From Bifidobacterium coryneforme (GTDB lineage Bacteria; Actinomycetota; Actinomycetes; Actinomycetales; Bifidobacteriaceae), in the NCBI RefSeq assembly GCF_000737865.1, contig NZ_CP007287.1:681660-745659 (forward strand): a stretch of 64,000 nucleotides of DNA, in the 5' to 3' direction. Positions 46,854 through 56,882 of the stretch are shown here, in pieces. A program made the translations under genes and the position numbers. The notes below the pieces were generated by a model. It was not told the origin of the DNA, made no database searches, and saw only the letters and a list, made by a program, of their open reading frames with translations. How positions within the stretch are numbered: position 1 is the first letter of the stretch; each line of letters opens with the position of its first letter.

Positions 46854-48239
46854 ATGGCAAAAGGCGCATCATTATCAGGATTTCCGGAATGGCTGCCCTC
46901 CCAGCGGGTGGTTGAGCAGCGGGTCATCGATACTCTCCGCAGGGTTTTTGAGCTCAACGGGTATATAGGCATAGAGACCAGGGCCGTGGAGCAGGGCGCC
47001 AGTCTGCTCAAAAAGGGTGAGACCAGCAAGGAGATCTATCTCCTTTCCAGGCTTCAGGATCTGGGCCAGGAAAAGGACGTGCCGGTCGAGAACCGCCTCG
47101 GACTCCATTTTGATCTGACCGTGCCCCTGAGTCGGTACGTGGTCGAGAACAGCGGGCAGCTGGTCTTCCCCTTCAAGCGTTGGCAGATTCAGAAGGTCTG
47201 GAGGGGGGAGAGGCCCCAGGAAGGCCGGTTCCGCGAGTTTGTCCAGGCGGATGTGGATGTGGTGGGCAATGGTGATCTTCCCGACCACTACGAGGTAGAG
47301 GTGCCGCTTGTCATGCTCAGCGCCTTGGAGGAGCTTCGCGCGTTCGGCCTGCCCAAACCCACGGTCCATGCCAACAACCGTAAGCTGTCCGAAGGGTTCT
47401 ATCGGGGCATTGGGCTGACCGACATCGAGGGTGTGCTCCGCGAGATCGACAAGCTGGACAAGGTCGGGGCGGACGAGGTTGCCGACCTTCTGGTATCTGA
47501 GTGCGGTGCCGACCGGGAACAGGCCCGCGCCTGCCTGGATCTGGCCGAGTTGACCGCCCGGAACGGCGACCAGCTGCGCGAGCGGTTCGAGGACCTGGCC
47601 GACAGGGTAGGCATGGATAAGGGATCGGACTCCTATGCGTTGGCCATGGAGGGACTGGGAACCCTGGCTATGATCATTGACGAGGCCGATAGGATCAGAC
47701 CCGGCGCGGTCATCGCGGACCTGAAGATCGCCCGCGGCCTGGACTACTACACCGGGTCCGTATATGAGACCTTCCTTGAGGGGGCCGAGTCCCTTGGTTC
47801 CGTTTGCTCCGGCGGTCGCTACGACAACCTTGCCTCCCAGGGCAAGAAGACCTATCCGGGTGTGGGCCTGTCCATCGGGCTCTCCCGACTCCTGTCGTAC
47901 CTGCTGGCCCATGGGGCCCAGGCCTCGCGCGTCTCCCCGGCATCGGTCATGGTGGCCGTCTGGAACGAGGATGACCGCCCCGCCAGCAACCACATCGCCC
48001 AGGACCTCAGGGCCAGGGGGATAGCGGCGGACGTGGCACCGACAGCCGCCAAGATAGGCAAGCAGATCCGGTACGCCGACCATCTGGGTATCCCCTATGT
48101 CTGGTTCCCGGCCCAGGAAGACGGGGAAGAGGGCGACCAGGTCAAGAACATCATCACAGGAGATCAGGAACCTGCTGATTTGCTGTCTTGGACGCCGGAT
48201 AGCGTATATGCCCGGCAGACAGTGGAATTCAAGGCCTGA
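46854..48239 (+). CDS. hisS: Histidyl-tRNA synthetase
   Basis: A 461-residue class II synthetase. Motif 2 ([23 protein letters not shown], here [14 protein letters not shown]) and the His-specific [13 protein letters not shown], with motif 3 around [10 protein letters not shown], are present. The anticodon-binding domain occupies about residues 365-460. There is no ribosome-binding site, but a -10 box eight bases upstream suggests a leaderless message. aspS begins 38 bp after the stop, probably in the same operon, the usual pairing. Confidence 0.96.
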   Translation: MAKGASLSGFPEWLPSQRVVEQRVIDTLRRVFELNGYIGIETRAVEQGASLLKKGETSKEIYLLSRLQDLGQEKDVPVENRLGLHFDLTVPLSRYVVENSGQLVFPFKRWQIQKVWRGERPQEGRFREFVQADVDVVGNGDLPDHYEVEVPLVMLSALEELRAFGLPKPTVHANNRKLSEGFYRGIGLTDIEGVLREIDKLDKVGADEVADLLVSECGADREQARACLDLAELTARNGDQLRERFEDLADRVGMDKGSDSYALAMEGLGTLAMIIDEADRIRPGAVIADLKIARGLDYYTGSVYETFLEGAESLGSVCSGGRYDNLASQGKKTYPGVGLSIGLSRLLSYLLAHGAQASRVSPASVMVAVWNEDDRPASNHIAQDLRARGIAADVAPTAAKIGKQIRYADHLGIPYVWFPAQEDGEEGDQVKNIITGDQEPADLLSWTPDSVYARQTVEFKA

Positions 48240-48277
48240 CACAGGGACAGGCGAGCACAATGGAGGAACGAGGAAGC

Positions 48278-50083
48278 ATGGGCCGTTCGGCTTACAGAAC
48301 CAGCTACGCCACGGAGGTCACCGAGGCCAGGATCGGAGAAGAGGTTACGGTCGCCGGTTGGGTGGATCGTCGTCGAGATCATGGCGGTGTGGCCTTCATT
48401 GATCTGAGGGACCGCTCAGGTCTGGTCCAGGTCGTCATCTACGACGAAGAGGTCGCCCGTCCCCTTCGGAGCGAGTTCGTCGTCCAGGTCAAAGGAATGG
48501 TGCGGGCCAGGCCCGAAGGCAACGACAACGACCATCTCACCACCGGTCATGTCGAGATCGTGGCCGATGCCATCACGGTGCTTTCCAAGTCCGATGCCCT
48601 GCCCTTCCAGGTCTCCACGGCCCTGGAGAACGAGTCCGAGAACAAGCTTCCCGGTGAGGATGTCCGCCTCAGGTACCGCTATCTGGACCTGCGCAGGCCC
48701 TCCATGCAGCAGGCGATTCGACTTAGGGCCAAGATGAACAAGGCCGCCCGTGCCGCCCTGGATGATATGGACTTCTGCGAAATCGAGACGCCCACCCTGA
48801 TCAAGTCCACTCCTGAGGGTGCCCGTGACTTCCTGGTGCCGGCCCGCCTGTCTCCCGGTTCCTGGTATGCCCTGCCGCAGTCCCCCCAGCTCCTGAAGCA
48901 GTTGCTGATGGTCGGCGGGTTCGAGCGGTACTACCAGATAGCCCGTTGCTACCGTGACGAGGACTTCCGAGCCGATCGCCAGCCTGAGTTCACCCAGCTT
49001 GATATCGAGATGAGCTTCGCCTCGCAAGAGGATGTCATGGCCATGGCCGAGCAGGTCATCGCGTCCGTCTGGAAGGCAGCCGGCTTTGAGGTCAAGCTCC
49101 CCATCCAGCGCATCTCCTGGCATGATGCCATGGATAAGTATGGCTCCGATAAGCCTGACCTGCGCTTTGGCAACCAGATTGTCGAGTTGACCGATTACTT
49201 CAAGGACACCCCCTTCCGGGTGTTCCAGGCCCCTTACGTTGGTGCCGTGGTCTATAAGGGCGCCGCCGACCTGCCCCGCCGTCAATTCGACGCATGGCAG
49301 GAGTGGGCCCGACAGCGTGGGGCCAAGGGCCTGGCATATGTCCAGTTCTCCGAAGACGGTGTTCTCAAGGGGCCTGTGGCCAAGAACCTGTCGGACCAGG
49401 AGCGTGAAGGGCTCAAGGAGGCCGTCCATGCCGAGAATGGTGATGCCGTCTTCTTTGCCGCCGGTCAGCGTGAGGTGTCCCAGACCCTCCTGGGTGCCGC
49501 CAGGGTCGAGATAGCCCGTCGTCAGGGGCTGTTGAAGCCTGATGAGTTCGCCCTTGCCTGGGTTGTCGACTTCCCGCTCTTCAAGCCAACGGATGACCCG
49601 GAGGACGACGATGTGGCAGTGGGGCACTCCAAGTGGACCTCCATGCACCATCCCTTCACCATGCCTTCGGCAGACTGGATTGACAGGTTCGACCAGGATC
49701 CCGAGCATGCCATGAGTGATTCCTACGATATCGTCTGCAACGGCGAGGAGATAGGCGGCGGTTCCGTCCGTATCCACCGTGATGACATCCAGGACAGGGT
49801 CCTGAACGTGCTGGGTATCGACAAGGAAGAGGCCCAGGAGAAGTTCGGATTCCTGCTTGAGGCCTTCAAGTATGGTGCACCGCCCCACGCGGGCATCGCC
49901 TTCGGATGGGATCGGGCTGCGCAGATTCTGTCCGGGGCCGATTCAATCCGCGATGTCATCGCATTCCCCAAGTCCGGTGGCGGACAGGATCCGATGACCG
50001 GTGCCCCGGCTCCCATCTCCGATGACCAGCGTGCCGAGACCGGCGTCGATTACGACCCGGATGCAGAGGACGAGACCGACTGA
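48278..50083 (+). CDS. aspS: Aspartyl-tRNA synthetase
   Basis: A 601-residue class II synthetase of the bacterial type. The N-terminal OB-fold (about 15-105) binds the anticodon. Motif 2 is [20 protein letters not shown], motif 3 is GIAFGWDR near the C-terminus, and a GAD domain insert of about 115 residues sits between them, as expected for bacterial AspRS. ATG 48278 has GAGG four bases upstream; ATG 48260 lacks a site. Whether it is discriminating or also charges tRNA-Asn depends on gatCAB and asnS outside the window. A strong terminator follows. Confidence 0.96.
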   Translation: MGRSAYRTSYATEVTEARIGEEVTVAGWVDRRRDHGGVAFIDLRDRSGLVQVVIYDEEVARPLRSEFVVQVKGMVRARPEGNDNDHLTTGHVEIVADAITVLSKSDALPFQVSTALENESENKLPGEDVRLRYRYLDLRRPSMQQAIRLRAKMNKAARAALDDMDFCEIETPTLIKSTPEGARDFLVPARLSPGSWYALPQSPQLLKQLLMVGGFERYYQIARCYRDEDFRADRQPEFTQLDIEMSFASQEDVMAMAEQVIASVWKAAGFEVKLPIQRISWHDAMDKYGSDKPDLRFGNQIVELTDYFKDTPFRVFQAPYVGAVVYKGAADLPRRQFDAWQEWARQRGAKGLAYVQFSEDGVLKGPVAKNLSDQEREGLKEAVHAENGDAVFFAAGQREVSQTLLGAARVEIARRQGLLKPDEFALAWVVDFPLFKPTDDPEDDDVAVGHSKWTSMHHPFTMPSADWIDRFDQDPEHAMSDSYDIVCNGEEIGGGSVRIHRDDIQDRVLNVLGIDKEEAQEKFGFLLEAFKYGAPPHAGIAFGWDRAAQILSGADSIRDVIAFPKSGGGQDPMTGAPAPISDDQRAETGVDYDPDAEDETD

Positions 50084-50099
50084 CGGTCGATTTCGTGCA

Positions 50100-50140
50100 G
50101 GGGAGGGGCCATCTGTTTCGGCCCCTCCCCATTGCTTTTC
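50100..50140 (+). terminator. hisS-aspS terminator
   Basis: A perfect 11-bp stem, GGGGAGGGGCC with GGCCCCTCCCC, encloses a nine-base loop; ATTGCTTTTC follows. Confidence 0.85.
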
Positions 50141-50319
50141 AGGGTGCTGGGTTATCCTTCCCGCTGATTCCCATGTTTCATTCGCATCTCCTCCTGAAAT
50201 ACACGCTCCTGCTCAATATGCGAGACTGGTTTTCCCGTTTCCCTTTTTGCTATTCAGCGGTTTTCCAAGGATTATCCGATTCGGCACCATCAACGCCTAT
50301 CTGGAACCAACCTCGTTTC

Positions 50320-50347
50320 TTGCCTCCTAACAAACCTTGACTACACT
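50320..50347 (+). promoter_or_regulatory. Promoter of the glutamate-type ABC importer operon
   Basis: TTGCCT (50320-50325), a 16-bp spacer and TACACT (50342-50347), then seven bases to the ATG. The message would be leaderless. Confidence 0.55.
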
Positions 50348-50354
50348 GCCGTTT

Positions 50355-51170
50355 ATGAGTGAAACCGAGACAAGAACAGCGCCTACCGTGGAAAGCCATG
50401 CCGGTAATGGCGTCTCAGCAGCCATGACAGCCACCAAGCCTTTGGTGGAACTGTCCCACGTCGAAAAGCACTTCGGGTCCCTGCATGTCCTCAAGGACAT
50501 CAACCTGAAGGTCAACACCGGGGAGGTCCTGGTGGTGGTCGGTCCGTCCGGTTCCGGCAAGTCGACCATGTGCCGGACCATCAACAGGCTGGAGTCCATC
50601 GATTCCGGTGTCATCAGGATAGACGGCGAACCCCTGCCGCAGGAAGGTAGGGACCTGGCCAATCTGAGGGCCGAGGTGGGTATGGTCTTCCAGTCTTTCA
50701 ACCTGTTCGCCAACAAGACCATCCTGGAGAACATGACCCTGGCGCCGATCAAGGTGCGCCATATGGAGAGGAAGGATGCCGAGGACCTGGCTATGGATCT
50801 CCTGGCCAGGGTCGGAGTGGAATCCCAGGCATCCAAGATGCCCTCCCAGCTGTCCGGCGGTCAGCAACAGCGGGTGGCCATTGCGCGTGCCCTGGCCATG
50901 AAGCCCAAGATCATGCTCTTTGATGAGCCCACCTCGGCCCTTGATCCTGAAATGGTGAACGAGGTGCTTGATGTTATGACCCAGCTGGCCCAGGAGGGGA
51001 TGACCATGATCTGCGTCACCCACGAAATGGGATTCGCCCGCAGGGCAGCCAATCGAATCGTCTTCATGGCCGATGGTCGCATCCTCGAAGAGGACACCCC
51101 CGATGGCTTCTTCGACCACCCCAAGACCAAGCGCGCCCAAGACTTCCTCTCCAAGATACTCACTCACTGA
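50355..51170 (+). CDS. Polar amino acid ABC transporter, ATP-binding protein (GluA-like)
   Basis: A 271-residue nucleotide-binding subunit, peripheral at the membrane. Walker [11 protein letters not shown]-loop FQSFNLF, signature [15 protein letters not shown], Walker [14 protein letters not shown] and the switch His (VTHEMGFA) are all present. The first 35 residues are a polar extension. ATG 50355 lacks a Shine-Dalgarno and sits seven bases after a -10 box. The order ATPase, binding protein, permease, permease matches gluABCD of Corynebacterium, so glutamate (or another acidic or polar amino acid) is the likely substrate by context. Confidence 0.92.
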   Translation: MSETETRTAPTVESHAGNGVSAAMTATKPLVELSHVEKHFGSLHVLKDINLKVNTGEVLVVVGPSGSGKSTMCRTINRLESIDSGVIRIDGEPLPQEGRDLANLRAEVGMVFQSFNLFANKTILENMTLAPIKVRHMERKDAEDLAMDLLARVGVESQASKMPSQLSGGQQQRVAIARALAMKPKIMLFDEPTSALDPEMVNEVLDVMTQLAQEGMTMICVTHEMGFARRAANRIVFMADGRILEEDTPDGFFDHPKTKRAQDFLSKILTH

Positions 51171-51214
51171 GTCGAGTGAAGGCAAGACTTGAACAGTCAT
51201 AGAAAGAACATGGA

Positions 51215-52066
51215 ATGAAAGACAACATGCAAGGGATGGTGGTCCATGCCAGGCGGTTCTTACGCAACCTGACAGCGGCCCTGTGCGCCATGGCTTGTCT
51301 CTTCTCCCTGGCGGCCTGCGGGTCGGACAAGGGGGCCGGCAAGATTCGCATCGGAATCAAATTCGACCAGCCTGGAATGGGATTCAAGAAGTCCGGAACC
51401 TACGTGGGTTTCGACGTTGATGTGGCGACATACATAGCCAACAAGCTGGGGTATTCGGAAGACGACATCGTCTGGAAGGAGGCCCCTTCCAAGCAACGTG
51501 AGGCCATGCTTCAGAACGGTGACGTGGACATGATTCTGGCCACATACTCCATCACCGATGAACGAAAGAAGGCGGTCAGTTTTGCCGGGCCGTACATTGT
51601 GGCCGGGCAGGACCTCATGGTCAGGACGGATGACCACCAGATCAACGGGCCGGAGGACCTGAACGGCAAGCGCCTCTGCTCGGTGACCGGCTCTACGTCG
51701 GCCGTCACCGTCAAGCAGAAGTTCGCCAGCGAGGTCCAGCTCATGGAGCAGCCCGGATACGCCGAGTGCGCCACCGCGCTGTTTTCGGGGATTGTCGATG
51801 CCGTTACCACGGACGATATCATCCTGGCGGGCCTGGCCTCAGCCTCCCGCGGGCGGCTCAGGCTGGTCGGCAAGCCCTTCACCGAGGAGCGTTACGGGGT
51901 GGGCATCAAGAAAGGCGACAAGGAACTGGCAAAGAAGATCAACGCCGCTCTGGTGGATATGGAGGCCAACGGCTCCTGGCAGCGCGCCCTCGACAACAAC
52001 ACCAGGGGCACCCATTACAAGCCCAATCCCCAGTTCAATCCGCCCAAGCCTCAGGAAGGGGAGTGA
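51215..52066 (+). CDS. Amino acid ABC transporter, substrate-binding lipoprotein (GluB-like)
   Basis: A 283-residue type 3 solute-binding protein. A signal sequence ends in the lipobox SLAACG, so Cys is lipidated and the protein anchored outside the membrane. The family pattern follows: IRIGIKFDQPGMGFK, GFDVDVATYIA, TYSITDERKKAVSFAGPY. The Gly/Phe-rich substrate pocket and the C-terminal YGVGIKKGD segment resemble GluB proteins. It is third-codon spaced 44 bp from the ATPase and two bases before the first permease. Confidence 0.92.
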   Translation: MKDNMQGMVVHARRFLRNLTAALCAMACLFSLAACGSDKGAGKIRIGIKFDQPGMGFKKSGTYVGFDVDVATYIANKLGYSEDDIVWKEAPSKQREAMLQNGDVDMILATYSITDERKKAVSFAGPYIVAGQDLMVRTDDHQINGPEDLNGKRLCSVTGSTSAVTVKQKFASEVQLMEQPGYAECATALFSGIVDAVTTDDIILAGLASASRGRLRLVGKPFTEERYGVGIKKGDKELAKKINAALVDMEANGSWQRALDNNTRGTHYKPNPQFNPPKPQEGE

Positions 52067-52068
52067 TC

Positions 52069-52746
52069 ATGGGTTCCGTGCTTCAGCTATTCTCCGAGTA
52101 CAACATACCGGGCGCCTTCTGGGTCAATATCCAGTTGACGCTTTGGGCTGCCCTCTTCTCGCTCATTCTGGGTGTGCTCCTGGTGGTCATGCGCATCTCG
52201 CCGATCTCCTCAATGAGGATCTTCAGCAAGGCCTATGTGGAGTTCTTCCAGAACATGCCCCTGACCATCATCATGGTCTTCATGGTCCTGGGTGCCTTTG
52301 CCCAGCTCAAGTTGAGTTTCTCGGACGTCTTTTCCGTGAACTTCTTCTGGCTGGCCGTGGTCGGACTGTCCTTCTACACAGCAGCCTTCGTCTGCGAGTC
52401 CCTGCGGTCCGGCATCAACACGGTTCCCCTAGGTCAGGCGGAAGCAGCCAGAGCCCTTGGTCTGAGCTTCATACAGTCGGCCTCTGAGATCATCCTGCCC
52501 CAGGCCTTCCGAGGATCGGTTGCGCCTCTGGGGAACACCTTCATCGCTCTCCTGAAGAACTCCACGGTGGCTGCAGCCGCGTCGGTGGCTTCGGAGAGCT
52601 CCTCCCTGATGAGCGAGATGATTGAGTACCATGCCAATTCCATCGTGGCGATCTTCCTGATATTCGCCATGGGATACGTTGTTCTGATTCTGCCCATCGG
52701 GGCCCTGACCACCTTCCTGTCCAACAAGCTAGCCGTGAGGAGGTGA
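52069..52746 (+). CDS. Amino acid ABC transporter permease (GluC-like)
   Basis: A 225-residue His/Glu/Gln/Arg-type permease with about five membrane segments. The EAA loop is EAARALGLSFIQSASEIILPQAF. The N-terminal FWVNIQLTLWAALFSLILG is the usual first helix. GGAAGGGGAG precedes ATG 52069, which lies two bases after the stop of the binding-protein gene. The stop lies five bases before the next ATG. It should pair with the second permease as a heterodimer. Confidence 0.92.
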   Translation: MGSVLQLFSEYNIPGAFWVNIQLTLWAALFSLILGVLLVVMRISPISSMRIFSKAYVEFFQNMPLTIIMVFMVLGAFAQLKLSFSDVFSVNFFWLAVVGLSFYTAAFVCESLRSGINTVPLGQAEAARALGLSFIQSASEIILPQAFRGSVAPLGNTFIALLKNSTVAAAASVASESSSLMSEMIEYHANSIVAIFLIFAMGYVVLILPIGALTTFLSNKLAVRR

Positions 52747-52751
52747 ACGGG

Positions 52752-53927
52752 ATGGCACAGACAAACGAGAGTTCACTCCTCTTTGACCAGCCCGGTCCCA
52801 AGGGGCGTCGCGTCATTCGTATCGCCAATTTCGTCGCGGCGTTGGTTTTCGCACTGGTTATTGTCCTGATTCTGATGCGTCTGCACAATCCCCCGGGCGG
52901 GGAGAACCAGCTCAGTTGGGATCTATGGAAGCCGGCACTTGATTATGAGGCCTGGACGGACTTCTACCTGCCGGGCCTATGGCTGACACTCAAGGCCGCG
53001 GTCCTGGCAGTGATAGGCTCAGTCCTCTTCGGTTTCATCTTCGGCATAGGACGCCTCCTTCCCAGCGTCATCGTTCGAACGGTTTCCGGTTTTATCGTCG
53101 AGTTCTGCAGGGCCGTCCCCGTTCTGATGCTGATGATTTTCTTCTGGCGGTGGTTCGCCTTCTCCGGCATCAGCGAAGCCTCCTACTGGGCCGTTGTTCT
53201 GGGATTGATCCTCTACAACGGTTCTGTTGTGGCCGAGTTGATACGTTCCGGGGTGGGCAACCTGCCCAACGGACAGCGTGAAGCCTCCCTGGCCCTCGGT
53301 CTGACCAGGACCCAGTCGCTGATGCAGATAGAGGTGCCCCAGTCGGTCTACGCCATGCTCCCTGCGGCCGTGACCCAGCTGGTTGTGGTTCTTAAGGATA
53401 CGGCCCTCGGTTCAATCATCATGTATACGGATCTGCTCCAGGAGTCTCGGCGGTTGGGATCCATGTACTTCAACATCCTCCAGACCCTGGTGGTTGCGGC
53501 CGTGGTCTACTTCTTCGTCTGCTTCCTTCTCTCGCATTTCGCGCGCTGGCTACCCAGGAAGATGCAGGAACGGACGGCGGCCCCATCTGATTTTGTGGAG
53601 CCGGTGGCACCCCTGGCCATCATGGATCCCTCGAATGTGAACCAGATCGCCGTGGCCAAGGAGGTCGACGAGGACAAGTACGGTGGCGCTCCCAGGCAGT
53701 ACCATGAGCATCATCGGGGGTCCAACGCCTCCATCAAGCACTGGAAGAAGACCCGGTACATCCAGGGATACGACCGTACCCAGCCGGATACCCTGGTCGA
53801 GCCCAGGAGCATGGAGATATCCGATTTCCTCAAGCCACCTATCCCGTATAAGGACAAGAGGAACAAGGGGAAGAAGAAGGGGCGCGGTTCCAATGGCGCC
53901 TCCGATTCGTCCAGCAGGAAATCCTGA
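52752..53927 (+). CDS. Amino acid ABC transporter permease with long C-terminal tail (GluD-like)
   Basis: A 391-residue second permease. Five to six membrane segments fill residues 25-270, with EASLALGLTRTQSLMQIEVPQ as the EAA loop. Residues about 274-391 are an unusually long hydrophilic tail, acidic at first, then rich in His, Arg and Lys, ending in a run of basic and Ser residues (NKGKKKGRGSNG). Typical members stop shortly after the last helix. GAGGAGG is eight bases before ATG 52752; a GTG at 52743 is less well placed. A terminator follows. Confidence 0.9.
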   Translation: MAQTNESSLLFDQPGPKGRRVIRIANFVAALVFALVIVLILMRLHNPPGGENQLSWDLWKPALDYEAWTDFYLPGLWLTLKAAVLAVIGSVLFGFIFGIGRLLPSVIVRTVSGFIVEFCRAVPVLMLMIFFWRWFAFSGISEASYWAVVLGLILYNGSVVAELIRSGVGNLPNGQREASLALGLTRTQSLMQIEVPQSVYAMLPAAVTQLVVVLKDTALGSIIMYTDLLQESRRLGSMYFNILQTLVVAAVVYFFVCFLLSHFARWLPRKMQERTAAPSDFVEPVAPLAIMDPSNVNQIAVAKEVDEDKYGGAPRQYHEHHRGSNASIKHWKKTRYIQGYDRTQPDTLVEPRSMEISDFLKPPIPYKDKRNKGKKKGRGSNGASDSSSRKS

Positions 53928-53945
53928 ACCTGATTCCTGTCAGTG

Positions 53946-53989
53946 AGCCTCCGCCCCTGCCTGATCGATGTTGGCAGGCGGGGGCTTTT
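53946..53989 (+). terminator. Terminator of the glutamate-type importer operon
   Basis: A six-bp stem (CCTGCC/GGCAGG) with an 11-nt loop, a two-base bulge, and a further seven pairs, followed by TTTT. Confidence 0.75.
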
Positions 53990-54024
53990 CCATGAGTCCG
54001 GCACCCTATGTGATTGCCGATGGA

Positions 54025-54030
54025 TAGACT
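54025..54030 (+). promoter_or_regulatory. -10 box upstream of the helicase gene
   Basis: TAGACT ends seven bases before ATG 54038. No convincing -35 is visible. Confidence 0.35.
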
Positions 54031-54037
54031 GGGAGTC

Positions 54038-56668
54038 ATGTCTTTGTCAGAACATGTGCAACCCACCTCATCCACACCGGGGGAGACCTCGTCCAAGGAG
54101 CAAACCGGGGACCCTCTTCTCCTCGGCGACATGGTGCCGGAGTGGGGAGAGCCGCGCAATCTGACGGATGATGACATCTATGAGCGCTTCTTCCAATGGG
54201 TCGAATCCCGAGGCATCACCCCCTGGCCCCATCAGGAGGAGGCCATCCTCTCTTTGGTGTCTGGGAATCATGTCATTCTTGCCACTCCGACAGGTTCAGG
54301 GAAATCGATGGTGGCTCTCGCCATGCACTACATCGCCCTCTGCACCGGGAGGCGGTCATACTACACGGCGCCCATCAAGGCTCTGGTCTCTGAAAAGTTC
54401 TTCGATCTGGTCAAGGTTCTGGGTCGTGACCGGGTGGGGATGATTACCGGTGACACCCATATCAATACGGATGCGCCGGTGATATGCTGCACGGCGGAGA
54501 TTCTTGCCAACCAGGCCCTGCGCGAGGGGCGTCATGCCGATATCGGCTGTGTGGCCATGGATGAATTCCACTACTACGGTGACCCCGATAGGGGTTGGGC
54601 GTGGCAGGTACCGCTCCTGACCCTCCCCGACACCCAGTTCCTGCTTATGTCAGCCACCCTGGGTGATGTCAGCCAAATTGCCGATGACCTGGAGCGGAAG
54701 ACAGGATCGGATGTGGACATCGTTTCGGATGCCCCACGACCTGTACCGCTGTCATACAGATACGTTGATACACCCCTGCCGACAACGGTCGAATCCTTGC
54801 TGGAGAATCAGGACACTCCGGTCTACATCGTCCACTTTTCCCAGGATGCTGCCTTGGAGACCGCCCAGGCCCTGTCCAGTTCAGGGGTGTCGGACCGAAG
54901 GCAGCGTGATCGGGTCAAGGAGGCCATGGCCGGAACACGGTTCACGACGGCCTTCGGCAAAATACTGCAGCGGCTTCTCCGCACTGGCGTGGGAATCCAC
55001 CATGCTGGCATGCTTCCCCGCTACCGCCGACTGGTTGAGCAGCTGGCCCAGGAGGGATTGCTCCCCGTCATCTGCGGTACGGACACCTTGGGAGTCGGCA
55101 TCAATGTACCTATCCATACGGTCCTGCTGACAGGATTGACGAAGTTCGACGGGGCCAGGATGCGCAGGCTCCGGGCCAGGGAATTCCACCAGATAGCCGG
55201 GCGCGCGGGTCGGATGGGCTTCGATACCCAGGGCCTGGTCGTGGCCGAGGCGCCAGAGTACGAAATCGAAAACGCCAAGGCTGTGGCCAAGGCAGGCAAT
55301 GATCCCAAGAAGCTGAAACGAATCAAAAAGAAGAAGCCTCAGGAGGGTTTCGTCACTTGGGGCGAGGGCACCTTCGACAAGCTGATCCACGCCAGCCCCG
55401 AAACCCTGACACCACACCTGAAAATCACCCATGCCATGGTCCTGAACGAGGTGGCTCAGGGTGGTGATGCCCGCGCCAGGGTGGAAGACCTCATTGAGGA
55501 CTCCCGTCAAACGCCCCAGCAGAAGGAGAACCTCCAGGAGAGGGCCGACGAGATATTCCAGACCCTGACCGACACCGAGGTCATCGAAACGGAGCGGAAC
55601 CCTGATGGTGGTCTTGACTACTACACCACCGTCGATCTGCCTGAGGACTTCGCTCTGGATCAGCCTCTTTCGCCGTTTCTTCTGGCCGCCCTGGAGCTGC
55701 TGGATCCCGATGATCCCTCGTACGATATGGACCTCATTTCCATGGTCGAGGCCACCTTGGAGGATCCCAGGCAGATACTCAAGGCCCAGCAGCGACAGGC
55801 CAGGGATGTGGTAATTCAGGAGATGAAAGAGGAGGGGCTTGAATATGAGGATCGGATGGAACGGCTCCAGGAGGTGACCTACCCCATGCCGATGGGGGAT
55901 ATGCTGGCAGAGGCCTTTGACCGCTATCGCAGGGACGTGCCTTGGGCCAACGACTATGAGATTCACCCCAAGTCCGTCCTGCGCGACATGGTTGAGACGG
56001 CCTCGGACTTCAACGGGTACATATCTCGCTATGGCATATCCCGGTCGGAGGGGACCCTCCTGCGCTACCTTTCTGATGCCTACAGGGCCTTGGACAGGAC
56101 GGTTCCCGAAGAGTACCTGGACGAGCGCCTGGAGGATATCGTCTCCTGGCTTGGGCTGATTGTCCGATCGGTCGATTCCAGCCTGGTCGATGAGTGGGAG
56201 GCCGCAGGACGTACGGACTCTGACCAGGGGAGCGGTCTGGACGCAGCCCCGCCCAGCCAGGACGACCAGGTGGTCAGGGACCGGCGAGGGCTGACGGTTC
56301 TGGTCCGTAACGCCATGTTCCAGCGGGTGGAACTGGTCGCCAACGACAGACCCGAGCGTCTGGCCGAGTTGGACTCCGACTGGGGTTACGGCTTGCGGGC
56401 TTGGCAGGACACGCTGGATGACCTCTATGAGGCCCATGATGAGATACGGACGGATGCCCAGGCCCGGTCCACCGACTACTTCAGCATTAACCAGCAGGGG
56501 GAATCCAGGAATCACACCTGGAAGGTCCGCCAGATCTTCGACGACGTGGAGGGAGACCACGACTGGGGGATTGCCGGCATCGTAGACCTGGAAGCCACCC
56601 AGGAAAGCGGTCAGGTGGTATTCGGCGGCTATAGGGTCGGGCCCATCGAAGAACTCATGGCCCTCTGA
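54038..56668 (+). CDS. Ski2-like DEAD/DEAH-box RNA helicase with DUF3516
   Basis: An 876-residue superfamily 2 helicase. Motif I is ATPTGSGKSM, motif II DEFHYYGDPDRG, motif III SATLGD and motif VI QIAGRAGRMG. After the two RecA domains a long C-terminal region (about 390-876) matches the DUF3516 part found with actinobacterial Ski2-like helicases. The family is presumed to act on RNA; the target is unknown. Start choice: ATG 54038 is seven bases after TAGACT and next to GGGAG; ATG 54020 is possible. It converges on the second importer operon. Confidence 0.9.
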   Translation: MSLSEHVQPTSSTPGETSSKEQTGDPLLLGDMVPEWGEPRNLTDDDIYERFFQWVESRGITPWPHQEEAILSLVSGNHVILATPTGSGKSMVALAMHYIALCTGRRSYYTAPIKALVSEKFFDLVKVLGRDRVGMITGDTHINTDAPVICCTAEILANQALREGRHADIGCVAMDEFHYYGDPDRGWAWQVPLLTLPDTQFLLMSATLGDVSQIADDLERKTGSDVDIVSDAPRPVPLSYRYVDTPLPTTVESLLENQDTPVYIVHFSQDAALETAQALSSSGVSDRRQRDRVKEAMAGTRFTTAFGKILQRLLRTGVGIHHAGMLPRYRRLVEQLAQEGLLPVICGTDTLGVGINVPIHTVLLTGLTKFDGARMRRLRAREFHQIAGRAGRMGFDTQGLVVAEAPEYEIENAKAVAKAGNDPKKLKRIKKKKPQEGFVTWGEGTFDKLIHASPETLTPHLKITHAMVLNEVAQGGDARARVEDLIEDSRQTPQQKENLQERADEIFQTLTDTEVIETERNPDGGLDYYTTVDLPEDFALDQPLSPFLLAALELLDPDDPSYDMDLISMVEATLEDPRQILKAQQRQARDVVIQEMKEEGLEYEDRMERLQEVTYPMPMGDMLAEAFDRYRRDVPWANDYEIHPKSVLRDMVETASDFNGYISRYGISRSEGTLLRYLSDAYRALDRTVPEEYLDERLEDIVSWLGLIVRSVDSSLVDEWEAAGRTDSDQGSGLDAAPPSQDDQVVRDRRGLTVLVRNAMFQRVELVANDRPERLAELDSDWGYGLRAWQDTLDDLYEAHDEIRTDAQARSTDYFSINQQGESRNHTWKVRQIFDDVEGDHDWGIAGIVDLEATQESGQVVFGGYRVGPIEELMAL

Positions 56669-56744
56669 CCCGGACGGTTCAAGTGGCATCCCTGCATGGA
56701 GTGAACCGGTGTTCGGGCCGTCACATGTGCAGGCCCTCCTACTG

Positions 56745-56800
56745 AAAAACCAGGGAGGCCCCTGCTTCGGTTTCTGCAACCCGAAGCAGGGGCCTCCCTG
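56745..56800 (-). terminator. Long perfect-stem terminator of the second importer operon
   Basis: Arms of 20 bp (56751-56770 and 56781-56800) are perfectly complementary with a ten-base loop. On the minus strand GTTTTTCAG follows, giving a strong terminator 82 bp past the ATPase stop. On the plus strand no T-run follows. Confidence 0.88.
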
Positions 56801-56882
56801 TCCATGTGTCCGTCTGGTGTTCGTCAGGGCTTGGCACGGTTCTCGGACGAACGCCAGAGGCTGTGAATGAGGTGTTTTGTCA

